Positions 7,128-14,211 of a DNA stretch of 19,398 nucleotides are shown one piece after another (within the stretch, counting starts at the first letter, position 1; each line of letters begins with the position of its first letter). This DNA comes from an uncultured Prevotella sp. (GTDB lineage Bacteria > Bacteroidota > Bacteroidia > Bacteroidales > Bacteroidaceae). A program made the position numbers and the translations under genes. Location of the stretch: contig URSZ01000039.1 in assembly GCA_900550635.1 (NCBI GenBank), positions 1 through 19,398 of the forward strand. Direction: 5' to 3'. Under the pieces are notes generated by a model. The model had not been told where the DNA came from and did no database searches. It was given only the letters and a program-made list of their open reading frames with translations.

Positions 7128-8246
7128 ATGGACTTTGAAGCATTAGTAAAACATATCAGCACGATACAACGCACGTTGCAGGCGCAAGCCGCACACGCTG
7201 TAAACCTCGCCCTGACTGCCCGCAATTGGCTCATGGGCTGCTATATCGTGGAGTTTGAGCAAAACGGTGAAGACCGTGCCGCATACGGCGAACAACTGTT
7301 GAAGAAACTGGAACAGCGGTTGAATGTCAAAGGACTGAACGAGCGCAGGTTTCGTGAGTTCCGGCGGCTATACCTTGTTTATCCGCAACTGAAAGAGCCT
7401 ATCGCACAATACATATTGGCAGGAAGCGAAATTCGGCACACACTGTCCGCCGAATTCACAGACCCAATTCGGCACACGGTGAGTGCCGAATTACAATCCG
7501 TTAATAATCAACCAAGTGAATGGAATACACAAGCTGATAGATTATTTGAAAGATTACCGTATTCTCATTTAAAGTTTATTTCTAAAATAGAAAATCCGGT
7601 CAAACGTGCTTTCTATGAAATGGAAGCAATAAGGGGTTGTTGGTCAGCAAGAGAACTGGAGCGGCAAATCAATTCCCTCTATTACGAGCGCAGCGGATTG
7701 TCGAAAAACAAAGAAGCCTTATCTGCTTTGGTGCAACGGCAAGCCATGCCGCTGCAGCCCAAAGACATTATTAACACGCCCGTTACGTTGGAGTTCTTGG
7801 GATTGAACGACCGTGCTTTGGTAACGGAAAACGACTTGGAGCAATCCATTCTGGACAACCTGCAACGCTTCCTGTTGGAAATGGGACATGGCTTCTGCTT
7901 CGAAGCACGCCAAAAGAGAATCCTGATAGACGGGGATTATTTCTTTGCCGACCTCGTGTTTTACCACCGCATTTTGAAATGCCATGTCATCGTGGAATTG
8001 AAGATAGACAAGTTCCGCCACGAATACGCTTCGCAATTGAACCTATATCTTAACTACTTCAAGGCGGAAGTGATGCAACCCGACGACAATCCGCCTGTCG
8101 GCATCCTGCTTTGCACCGAGAAGGGCGACACGTTGGTAAAATACGCCACTGCCGGATTAGACCCGAACATCTTCGTGCAAAAGTATATGATAGAACTTCC
8201 CACTGAAGAGGAAATTAAGAAGTTCATTTCAACTGCAAACTATTAG
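7128..8246 (+). CDS. DUF1016 / YhcG-type PD-(D/E)XK nuclease domain protein
   Basis: A 372-residue protein of the DUF1016 (YhcG) family. The N-terminal helical region (1-95) carries the family-typical TARNWLMGCYIVEFEQNG, AYGEQLLKKLEQRL and FREFRRLYLVYPQ. A variable segment follows (about 96-135), then FERLPYSHLKF and WSARELERQINSLYYER. The C-terminal PD-(D/E)XK fold shows Asp275 (FFADLVFYH) and Glu290-Leu-Lys292 (HVIVELKIDKF), the likely metal site. Such proteins are common on mobile elements and next to restriction systems, and are thought to act on DNA. The target is unknown and no methylase or helicase partner is present here. It sits alone between the integrase and convergent kup, so it is element cargo. 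An AT-rich patch (about 7496-7620) contrasts with the rest of the gene. Confidence 0.88.
   Translation: MDFEALVKHISTIQRTLQAQAAHAVNLALTARNWLMGCYIVEFEQNGEDRAAYGEQLLKKLEQRLNVKGLNERRFREFRRLYLVYPQLKEPIAQYILAGSEIRHTLSAEFTDPIRHTVSAELQSVNNQPSEWNTQADRLFERLPYSHLKFISKIENPVKRAFYEMEAIRGCWSARELERQINSLYYERSGLSKNKEALSALVQRQAMPLQPKDIINTPVTLEFLGLNDRALVTENDLEQSILDNLQRFLLEMGHGFCFEARQKRILIDGDYFFADLVFYHRILKCHVIVELKIDKFRHEYASQLNLYLNYFKAEVMQPDDNPPVGILLCTEKGDTLVKYATAGLDPNIFVQKYMIELPTEEEIKKFISTANY
7430..7492. repeat. Intragenic 36-bp tandem repeat with inverted repeats
   Basis: Inside the DUF1016 gene, two units 36 bp apart each form a palindrome: AATTCGGC/GCCGAATT (7430-7456) and AATTCGGCAC/GTGCCGAATT (7466-7492). 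At protein level this repeats IRHTLSAEF and IRHTVSAEL. The segment lies in the variable part of the protein. Confidence 0.7.
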
Positions 8247-8261
8247 CAATAAAAAACACTA

Positions 8262-8302
8262 CTGGCGAAAAGAAGGAAAGCCATTCTTTCTCTTTTCGCC
8301 AG
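8262..8302. terminator. Bidirectional hairpin between convergent DUF1016 and kup genes
   Basis: Perfect 12-bp arms CTGGCGAAAAGA and TCTTTTCGCCAG enclose a 17-base loop. It lies 15 bp after the DUF1016 stop and about 100 bp from the end of kup, a usual position for a shared terminator. A strong U-tract is missing on both sides. Confidence 0.55.
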
Positions 8303-8404
8303 CACGTTTATTACTGCCAACAAGAATAGGTTTAGGTTAGTTTGGATGTATATACAAAAGACAGAACTAAACCGTAAATGCAGACGATAATTATAGCAAG
8401 TCAC

Positions 8405-10420
8405 TTATGATACATTCTGTTCTTCCAAGACTATATTAGCATCATTATCGCATTTTTCAGGCTTAATCCGCTCTATACGACGAATATGTTTTGCCCTATT
8501 AGCTATAATTAACGGTACACGCTCGACAACAACAACCGATGTGTCAAGCCCCAACGCACTCGGTTCTCCAATGCCTATCTTTCTAATTAAGGCATAAAGG
8601 CTCATCAGCAAATTTTGTCGGCGGTTACGGGAATCTTCAGGATAATATATCCGGTGGATAATAATAAAGCGAAAATCACCCGGTATGCCATTCTTATGCA
8701 ATGAAGGATAAGAGCTTGTTAGTTCTACTTCACCATCCGCAACAAGGTCATCAACTACTTGTCGTAAATAAAGGCTCACGCGCGGTTCTATACGAAAACC
8801 TATACGCATGGTTATACTAAACAATGTCCCTTTTATTAATGTGGAACAATTATATTCAAGTGTGTCTGGTGTATCCACAAATTCAAGGTTAATAAGCCAA
8901 TAATGATCTGCCCGTTTAGGCTGCTTATTAATTATGGAATACAACAATTTATCGTCCACACAACCTTCTTTGTCTGCATGATTCACATAGACAAGATTAG
9001 AAGCATATTTGGATATGCTTTCGTCCGCCTTAATATCAGAAATAATGTTGTAGTATTCACTTAACCGTTTGGAAGACATATGTTTTCGACGAATTTTGTT
9101 GGCACTTACCCATACAAACATGATAAAACATAATAATCCACCTATTAACAGCGTAAACCAACCTCCGACCATAAATTTGGACAGGTTTGCAGCAAGGAAA
9201 ATACCTTCAATAACACAATATCCGCCGACAAACAGTATTGATAGAATGCGTGGAATGTTATGCATATGCAAATAGAATCCCAACAACAATGTTGTCATCA
9301 ACATTGTAATAGTTATGGCAAGTCCATAAGCGGCTTCCATGTGGGTGGAATCTCGAAACAACAATATAGTAAATATTACTCCAATATACATTACAAGGTT
9401 TACCATTGGAATAAATGACTGACCTTTTACGTTGGTAGGGTGCTTAATACGCATACGAGGCCAGAAATTCAAGTTCATAGCTTCACTCAATATGGAAAAT
9501 GAACCGCTTATTAGAGCTTGGCTCGCAACAATAGCTGCCCCGGTAGCCATTGCTATGGAAAACAACAGTATTTCTTGTGGCATGATTGAATAAAATGGGT
9601 TCACTGTACCTTCTGCACTTTCCGGATGATGCAATACCCACGCTCCTTGCCCCAAATAATTTAGAATAAGCATCACCTTTACAAATATCCAACTGACCGT
9701 AATATTTCGTCTGCCACAGTGCCCTAAATCAGAGTATAAGGCTTCTGCACCAGTGGTACACAAGAAAACGGCACCCAATATCAGAAACCAGTGGGGGGAT
9801 TCCACTAATAACCGTATGGCATAGTAAGGATTGAATGCCTTGAATACTTGAGGATAGGAAGTCAGACTGATAGCTCCGGCGATTCCAAGAAGCAGGAACC
9901 AAAGTAGCATAAATATGCCAAATGACCGTCCTATATTTTCTGTACCAAAACGCTGAACGAAAAATATAATGGTAATAATGGTCAGTGTAATAGGAATCAC
10001 AGGCAGATGCGGACTGATACTTTCAAGTCCTTCTATGGCAGTTGTGACCGTAATGGCTGGAGTGATAATACCATCAGCAAGCAAAGTGCTCGCACCGATA
10101 ATGGCAATGATGTAAATCCACCTTCTTCTGTGGCGGCGTAAAAGGGCATAAAGCGCAAGTATGCCACCCTCCCCGTTATTGTCGGCACGGAGAGCCACCA
10201 GCACATATTTCACCGTAGTCTGAAGAGTAAGCGTCCATATGATACAAGACAATGCGCCTAAAACATAATTTTCATCAAGAGCTTCTCCAGTATGAATGAT
10301 GGCTTTCATAACATAGAGTGGCGATGTTCCAATGTCACCAAAAACAATACCCAATGTGATGAGTAACCCGGCAAATCCAAGTTTATGTTGAATATTGCCT
10401 TCTTTTGATAAGTTTGCCAT
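8405..10420 (-). CDS. kup: Kup-family potassium uptake protein
   Basis: A 671-residue member of the KUP/HAK/KT family of K+ transporters, an inner-membrane K+/H+ symporter. The signature GIVFGDIGTSPLYVMKAI lies at about 24-41. Further family motifs include DNNGEGGILALYALL, STLLADGIITPAITV, GTENIGRSFG, TGAEALYSDLGHCGRR and NLNFWPRM. About twelve hydrophobic segments fill residues 15-455, and a cytoplasmic C-terminal domain (about 460-671) completes it. The E. coli protein has 622 residues, so this one has a somewhat longer tail. It is read toward the DUF1016 gene and has its own promoter. The gene is noticeably AT-richer than the chromosomal genes to left and right and lies between the direct repeats, so it appears to be cargo of element 1. 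Confidence 0.95.
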   Translation of the reverse strand: MANLSKEGNIQHKLGFAGLLITLGIVFGDIGTSPLYVMKAIIHTGEALDENYVLGALSCIIWTLTLQTTVKYVLVALRADNNGEGGILALYALLRRHRRRWIYIIAIIGASTLLADGIITPAITVTTAIEGLESISPHLPVIPITLTIITIIFFVQRFGTENIGRSFGIFMLLWFLLLGIAGAISLTSYPQVFKAFNPYYAIRLLVESPHWFLILGAVFLCTTGAEALYSDLGHCGRRNITVSWIFVKVMLILNYLGQGAWVLHHPESAEGTVNPFYSIMPQEILLFSIAMATGAAIVASQALISGSFSILSEAMNLNFWPRMRIKHPTNVKGQSFIPMVNLVMYIGVIFTILLFRDSTHMEAAYGLAITITMLMTTLLLGFYLHMHNIPRILSILFVGGYCVIEGIFLAANLSKFMVGGWFTLLIGGLLCFIMFVWVSANKIRRKHMSSKRLSEYYNIISDIKADESISKYASNLVYVNHADKEGCVDDKLLYSIINKQPKRADHYWLINLEFVDTPDTLEYNCSTLIKGTLFSITMRIGFRIEPRVSLYLRQVVDDLVADGEVELTSSYPSLHKNGIPGDFRFIIIHRIYYPEDSRNRRQNLLMSLYALIRKIGIGEPSALGLDTSVVVVERVPLIIANRAKHIRRIERIKPEKCDNDANIVLEEQNVS

Positions 10421-10466
10421 AAAAAGTAGTTTTTTGTTCTACATATATTTGTTTTCCATTGGGTTA

Positions 10467-10496
10467 CAAAGATAAGGGATGGATACCGTTTTCAAA
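10467..10496 (-). promoter_or_regulatory. Promoter of kup
   Basis: On the minus strand TTTG (10496-10493), an 18-bp spacer and an exact -7 TATCTTTG (10474-10467). The kup ATG is 47 bp downstream. No further gene is supported in the rest of the 254-bp gap to the tRNA. Confidence 0.65.
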
Positions 10497-10594
10497 GCAA
10501 ACAAAAGCAGGAGAAAAGAAGAAATATGCAGCATCTTTGTTAATAAAGCATAAATATAAGGTTGCTAAAACGGCGAAAGTACTCTTTCTTTTTC

Positions 10595-10622
10595 TTTTCG
10601 TCAGGAAGTACACTTTTAGTAC
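10595..10622 (+). other. Candidate attachment site, right (attR of element 1)
   Basis: The second copy of the 28-bp repeat, with GG in place of TT between TTTTCGTCA and AAGTACACTTTTAGTAC. After the 17-bp core the sequence diverges (GCCCG here, ACTTT in the left copy). It lies just beyond the terminator of tRNA-Leu. Confidence 0.65.
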
Positions 10623-10629
10623 GCCCGAT

Positions 10630-10667
10630 AAAAAGAAAAAACCTTGATAATCAGTTGTTTATCAAGG
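10630..10667 (-). terminator. Intrinsic terminator of tRNA-Leu
   Basis: On the minus strand CCTTGATAA and TTATCAAGG (arms 10667-10659 and 10650-10642) form a hairpin followed by TTTTTTCTTTTT. It begins nine bases after the tRNA 3' end. Confidence 0.75.
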
Positions 10668-10675
10668 GTTTGAAG

Positions 10676-10757
10676 TACCCGGAGCCGGGGTCGAACCGGC
10701 ACGGATTGCTCCACTGGTGTTTGAGACCAGCGCGTCTACCGATTCCGCCATCCGGGC
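10676..10757 (-). tRNA. tRNA-Leu (anticodon CAA)
   Basis: The cloverleaf reads on the minus strand. The acceptor arm GCCCGGA pairs with TCCGGGT (G-U at the first pair), with discriminator A. The anticodon stem CTGGT/ACCAG encloses the loop CTCAAAC with anticodon CAA. A long variable arm typical of leucine tRNAs and the T arm CCGGTTCGACCCCGG follow. CCA is not encoded. It has its own promoter and terminator. Confidence 0.93.
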
Positions 10758-10792
10758 AAACGTAAAACGCGCCAAAATGCGCTAAAGTGGTG

Positions 10793-10824
10793 CAAAGATA
10801 AACTTAAAATCTGACATTTCCAAA
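10793..10824 (-). promoter_or_regulatory. Promoter of tRNA-Leu
   Basis: On the minus strand TTTG (10824-10821), a 20-bp spacer and an exact -7 TATCTTTG (10800-10793). The tRNA begins about 36 bp downstream. Confidence 0.8.
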
Positions 10825-10862
10825 AGCATGTGAATTTTTCATTTATTTGCACTGTATTTTTA

Positions 10863-10891
10863 TTGCGGAGTTGTTTTTTATCATATCTTCG
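10863..10891 (+). promoter_or_regulatory. Possible promoter of the guanylyltransferase gene
   Basis: TTG (10863-10865), an 18-bp spacer and TATCTTCG (10884-10891), one mismatch from the TAnnTTTG consensus. The ATG is 37 bp further on. Confidence 0.45.
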
Positions 10892-10928
10892 TAGTTGGAA
10901 TTGTTGTGCAAGTAAAATATAAATAATC

Positions 10929-12005
10929 ATGAGTAAAGACTATTGTGTAATATTGGCAGGAGGTACGGGCAGGAGGCTTTGGCCTGCAAGCGGCAAGGCG
11001 CTGCCCAAGCAGTTTGTCGACATATTCGGCATAGGAAGCACTTTACTTCAGCTCACATACGAACGTTTTGCGCGTTTCATCGAGCCGGATCATATTTATG
11101 TTTCTACGTTTGTAGACTATATCGACATAGTGGAGCGCCAGCTTCCCGACCTTCCGCGCCGCCACATCCTGGCCGAACCCGTAAGGCTCGGAACCGCGCC
11201 CGCCGTTGCCTGGGCAAACAGCCACATAATATATAAGGAGCCCGACGCAAGGGTTGTAGTGTCGCCGGCCGACCAATACATCCTGCGCAGCGACGTTTTC
11301 GAGAGCAACGTTCGCCACGCGCTCGATTTCGTGGCAAACAACGACGTGTTTGTGGCCATGGGAGTGCGCCCCACGGTGCCGGCCACCGAATACGGTTATA
11401 TCCAAATGGCACACCAGCCCGACGAGCACGGACTGGCGCCGGTAAAGTCGTTCACCGAAAAGCCAGATGAGAACTTTGCGCGCATTTTCGTAGAAAGCGG
11501 GGAGTTCCTGTGGAACACCGGACTTTACCTGTGGAACGCCAAGACCATGCAAAACTCGGTTGCAGAGCTTATACCCAACATCGTCCCACACATAGACGAG
11601 TTCATAAACCTCTCGCGCGAGGAAGAACAGGACTTCGTGAACAAGTACTACCCCTCGAACCTGTATCTTTCAATCGACAAGGTTATACTCGAGCGGAGCG
11701 AGAACGTATATGTAGGCTGCTGCTCGTTCGGCTGGGCAGACCTCGGCACATGGGACAGCCTCTACGGCATATCCGACAAGGACGACAAGGGCAACGTAAC
11801 CCTTGCAACACGCACCATAATGCACGATTGCAGCAATAACGTCATAAAACTCCCGCCCGGCCGCGTGGCAATAATCGAGGGGCTCGAGGGGTACATCGTT
11901 GCCGAAAGCGACAAGGCGCTGCTCATCTGCAAACGAGGCGACACCAACCGCGTGCGGCTGCTCGCAAACGAGGCGCAGGAGAAACTCGGCGAGGAATTCG
12001 CATAG
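10929..12005 (+). CDS. manC: Mannose-1-phosphate guanylyltransferase
   Basis: A 358-residue nucleotidyltransferase that makes GDP-mannose from mannose-1-phosphate and GTP, a donor for surface glycans. The pyrophosphorylase signature LAGGTGRRLWPAS is at 9-21, followed by LPKQF (25-29). SPADQYI (112-118) is the metal/nucleotide segment, SFTEKP (174-179) and WNTGLYLWN (195-203) the sugar-phosphate site, and GWADLGTWDSL (268-278) a family hallmark. Beyond residue 285 there is a short C-terminal beta region, but no phosphomannose isomerase domain as in bifunctional ManC, so it is the short form. It stands alone between two tRNA genes. No Shine-Dalgarno is seen. The function is secure; the gene name used for this form varies (manC or GMPP). 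Confidence 0.93.
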   Translation: MSKDYCVILAGGTGRRLWPASGKALPKQFVDIFGIGSTLLQLTYERFARFIEPDHIYVSTFVDYIDIVERQLPDLPRRHILAEPVRLGTAPAVAWANSHIIYKEPDARVVVSPADQYILRSDVFESNVRHALDFVANNDVFVAMGVRPTVPATEYGYIQMAHQPDEHGLAPVKSFTEKPDENFARIFVESGEFLWNTGLYLWNAKTMQNSVAELIPNIVPHIDEFINLSREEEQDFVNKYYPSNLYLSIDKVILERSENVYVGCCSFGWADLGTWDSLYGISDKDDKGNVTLATRTIMHDCSNNVIKLPPGRVAIIEGLEGYIVAESDKALLICKRGDTNRVRLLANEAQEKLGEEFA

Positions 12006-12050
12006 AAAAACGCATTTTTCGCCGAAAAAAGAAAAGTTTTTCGCTTTACG

Positions 12051-12082
12051 TTTGCGCATTTCAAACAAAATGCGTAATTTTG
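12051..12082 (+). promoter_or_regulatory. Promoter of the tRNA with anticodon CAT
   Basis: TTTG (12051-12054), a 20-bp spacer and an exact -7 TAATTTTG (12075-12082). The tRNA begins 34 bp downstream, a spacing close to that of the tRNA-Leu promoter. Confidence 0.8.
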
Positions 12083-12116
12083 CGACGCTTTTAAGGCAAA
12101 ACGCATAAAAAGCGCC

Positions 12117-12190
12117 GGACTTGTAGCTCAGTTGGTTAGAGCAACAGACTCATAATCTGGAGGTCGTAGGTTCAAGCCCTACCTGGTCCA
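12117..12190 (+). tRNA. tRNA with anticodon CAT (elongator Met or lysidine-modified Ile)
   Basis: The cloverleaf has the acceptor strand GGACTTG against CTGGTCC, the D arm GCTCAGTTGGTTAGAGC, the anticodon loop CTCATAA with anticodon CAT, and the T arm GTAGGTTCAAGCCCTAC. Discriminator A; CCA is not encoded. It lacks the run of three G-C pairs in the anticodon stem that marks an initiator. The same loop occurs in elongator tRNA-Met and tRNA-Ile2, so the identity between these two is open. One T-T mismatch lies in the acceptor stem. Confidence 0.9.
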
Positions 12191-12202
12191 CGTTGGAAAA
12201 AG

Positions 12203-12235
12203 CACTTACGAGAAATCGCAAGTGTTTTTTCTTTT
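12203..12235 (+). terminator. Intrinsic terminator of the tRNA
   Basis: CACTTACGA and TCGCAAGTG form a stem with one mismatch closed by a GAAA tetraloop, followed by TTTTTTCTTTT. It ends two bases before the left repeat of element 2. Confidence 0.75.
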
Positions 12236-12236
12236 A

Positions 12237-12260
12237 TTGGTGACCTTCAGGTGACCTTTT
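12237..12260 (+). other. Candidate attachment site, left (attL of element 2)
   Basis: This is the left copy of the 24-bp exact repeat. It contains GGTGACCTT twice with an 11-bp period. It lies immediately after the tRNA terminator, not inside the tRNA gene. Confidence 0.7.
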
Positions 12261-12268
12261 TGAGGCGA

Positions 12269-12316
12269 AACTCTGTAATAATGGCCTTTTGCAATTCCAT
12301 GAAATTACAGAGAGTT
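12269..12316 (+). terminator. Inverted repeat just inside element 2
   Basis: AACTCTGTAAT (12269-12279) pairs with ATTACAGAGAGTT (12304-12316) with a two-base bulge, followed by TTTATAG. It may be a weak terminator or a fold at the element end. The rest of the gap 12191-12525 holds the tRNA terminator, the att repeat and AT-rich sequence with no gene that I can support. Confidence 0.35.
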
Positions 12317-12525
12317 TTTATAGATTTTTAAATAGAAAGAGTGGTTAAATCTGGTTTTTTAAATAAATCACTGCGATTAGTCGTGCAAGGAATAAGATGA
12401 GACCGTAATAACTTCGTCAAGGAATTTCTTACTACTGCTGAAAATCAATATTATATACAGTCCAAGAAACAAGCCGGGTACATTAACTCCCGGAAAACAA
12501 CTTAAAGATGGTGACAAGGGTTCGA

Positions 12526-12972
12526 TTATTTCAATTTCCTGACTATCTCCCTACATTCTTTCTCGATGGTATTGAAGCAGGTGTAATATACCTGTGCTGA
12601 CTGATAGTGAGGATCCGGGAGGTCTGAAGATTCTCCGAAACAAATGTCGTTAAATAATGCGATACAATTCCAATGTGATGGATCCAATAACCGTATCACT
12701 TCGGTCTTATGTTGCCTTGTCATAACAATGATTCGGTCTGCTGCATTAACCAATTCCGCAGTTATCATCACAGCCTTACCACCCATCGAATATCCATGCT
12801 CCGCCGCTATTTGACACATGATTCCTTCACGTTCTTGTCCGTATGGAACATCTGTTCCACATGACGACACCTCAATGTCCTCAAGATTCTTTTCTTGAAT
12901 CATTTTTCTCAAAATGACCTCGGCAACTGCCGAGCGGCTTGCATTACCAGTACACACAAATACGATTTTCAT
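12526..12972 (-). CDS. Low-molecular-weight protein tyrosine phosphatase / arsenate reductase-like
   Basis: A 148-residue protein of the LMW-PTP fold. The phosphate loop VCTGNASRSAVAE gives the C-x5-R motif, with nucleophile Cys7 and Arg13. The general acid is Asp120 in LPDPHYQSAQVYY. The family includes phosphotyrosine phosphatases, which often act on tyrosine kinases for capsule export, and thioredoxin-coupled arsenate reductases, so the substrate is open. No further conserved cysteine pair of the ArsC type is evident by eye. It is the last gene of a minus-strand set with an SMR and an MFS exporter, 30 bp after the MFS gene. A detoxification role is therefore possible, but that is inference from context. 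Confidence 0.85.
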   Translation of the reverse strand: MKIVFVCTGNASRSAVAEVILRKMIQEKNLEDIEVSSCGTDVPYGQEREGIMCQIAAEHGYSMGGKAVMITAELVNAADRIIVMTRQHKTEVIRLLDPSHWNCIALFNDICFGESSDLPDPHYQSAQVYYTCFNTIEKECREIVRKLK

Positions 12973-13002
12973 TGGAGCGAATTTATTTATAAAATGAATA
13001 TG

Positions 13003-14199
13003 TTACATTCCAGCCGGATCAACTTTTTGTTTTGAGCAATTGACAAGGAGAGAAGCCACTATGAAAAATATTCCCGTGCATACTACACCCGTCCAACTGA
13101 AATGCTCCCAAGACAAGCCTGAGACAAAAGTTCCGGCAGAACCGCCCAAGAAGTAAATGGTCATATAAACGGTATTGACCCGGTTGATGGCGGATGCATC
13201 GAGGGCGACCACGCTGGTCTGATTGGACAGATGGATGCATTGCATTCCTGCATCAATCAACAGGATAGCGACTATCATCCACACATAGCTGGAATTCCCC
13301 CAAAATGCCAAGAACCATGCAGCCAATACCACACATCCTCCGACAATAGAGAAAAACCTTGCGCCATACTTTTGGATATAGCCGCTGATGAAAACCACCG
13401 TGGATGCACCTGCCAGTCCGCACAAACCGAGTGCGCCGATAATATCGTCACTCGCGAAGAAAGGCTCTTGCTTCATTCGGAAAGCAAGACAACTCCATAA
13501 AGCGAAGAACGAGCCATAAGCCAACGCCGCCCTCAAAGAAGCGATACGCAAGTACGGATATTGGGATAACAGGTGCAACAGGGATTTCATCAAACCCGCA
13601 TAATTTTCTTGTGAACGGACAGGCAACGCGGGCAACATCTTGTGAATCATCAGGAAGCATCCGAACATGAAAAAGCAAGCCACGAAATAGACGGAACGCC
13701 ATCCCCATGCATCAGCGAGAAAGCCACTGAATACCCGTGAACCAAGAATGCCTATGAGCAGGCAGGACTGTATAATCCCCACGTTGCGCACCTTGTGTGC
13801 GGGCGCTGAATGATAAGACACCAACGGGATGAAGAACTGCGGCATGACCGAAGACGCTCCGGCAAGCAAGGAGGCAACCCATACCCAATGGATGTTCGGG
13901 GCAAGGGCTATGACAAGCAAGGCACACGCGGAAACGATATAATTGGTCAATATCAGTCTCTTCCGTGAAACCAAATCACCAAGCGGAATGACAAACACAA
14001 GTCCGACTACATAACCTATCTGGGTCAATGTCGCAACCATGCTGGCAGAAAAGTCGCTTACCCCAAAATCCTTTGCCATGCTGCCCAACAAAGGCTGGTT
14101 GTAGTAGCAGTTGGCAACGGAAAGCCCGGTAGCGACTGCCATCAGAGCCAGCAGAGGTGCCGGAATGCCGTGGTTTTCTCTCAATTCATATTTCATCAT
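13003..14199 (-). CDS. Major facilitator superfamily exporter
   Basis: A 398-residue MFS protein with about twelve hydrophobic segments. The first helix is followed by SVANCYYNQPLLGSMA and then the motif A loop GDLVSRKRLI between helices 2 and 3. FSGFLADAWGWRSVYF follows helix 5 in the usual place. The N-terminal pattern (ANCYYNQPLL) is typical of drug and metabolite proton antiporters of the YnfM/EmrD-like groups, so export of a small molecule is likely; the substrate cannot be read. Unusually for this phylum, a full Shine-Dalgarno AAGGAGG lies five bases before the ATG. The gene follows the SMR gene by 12 bp and precedes the phosphatase by 30 bp, so they are one operon. Confidence 0.9.
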   Translation of the reverse strand: MMKYELRENHGIPAPLLALMAVATGLSVANCYYNQPLLGSMAKDFGVSDFSASMVATLTQIGYVVGLVFVIPLGDLVSRKRLILTNYIVSACALLVIALAPNIHWVWVASLLAGASSVMPQFFIPLVSYHSAPAHKVRNVGIIQSCLLIGILGSRVFSGFLADAWGWRSVYFVACFFMFGCFLMIHKMLPALPVRSQENYAGLMKSLLHLLSQYPYLRIASLRAALAYGSFFALWSCLAFRMKQEPFFASDDIIGALGLCGLAGASTVVFISGYIQKYGARFFSIVGGCVVLAAWFLAFWGNSSYVWMIVAILLIDAGMQCIHLSNQTSVVALDASAINRVNTVYMTIYFLGGSAGTFVSGLSWEHFSWTGVVCTGIFFIVASLLVNCSKQKVDPAGM

Positions 14200-14204
14200 T
14201 TATT

Positions 14205-14211
14205 CCTCCTT
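14205..14211 (-). promoter_or_regulatory. Strong Shine-Dalgarno sequence before the MFS gene
   Basis: AAGGAGG directly follows the SMR stop codon and is separated from the MFS ATG (14199) by five bases. Other genes in this window lack anything comparable, which makes this one stand out and fixes the start. Confidence 0.8.

Larger units (their letters stand above)
5730..10622. mobile_element. Element 1: small integrated element (integrase, DUF1016 nuclease, Kup)
   Basis: A block of about 4.9 kb bounded by near-identical 28-bp direct repeats (5730-5757 and 10595-10622; 26 of 28 match, with a 17-bp exact core). A tyrosine recombinase gene sits next to the left repeat. The genes inside are more AT-rich than the chromosomal genes on either side. 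No conjugation, replication or transposition genes are seen, so it would need help to transfer. Extent and mobility are inferred from the repeats. Confidence 0.65.

Noticed and set aside
10459..10647. Lysine-rich plus-strand frame before tRNA-Leu
   Set aside because: It overlaps the kup promoter and the att repeat and has low-complexity AT-rich sequence.
10676..10757. tRNA-Leu as the integration target of element 1
   Set aside because: The direct repeat lies outside the tRNA and its terminator, and no part of the tRNA sequence recurs at the left end.
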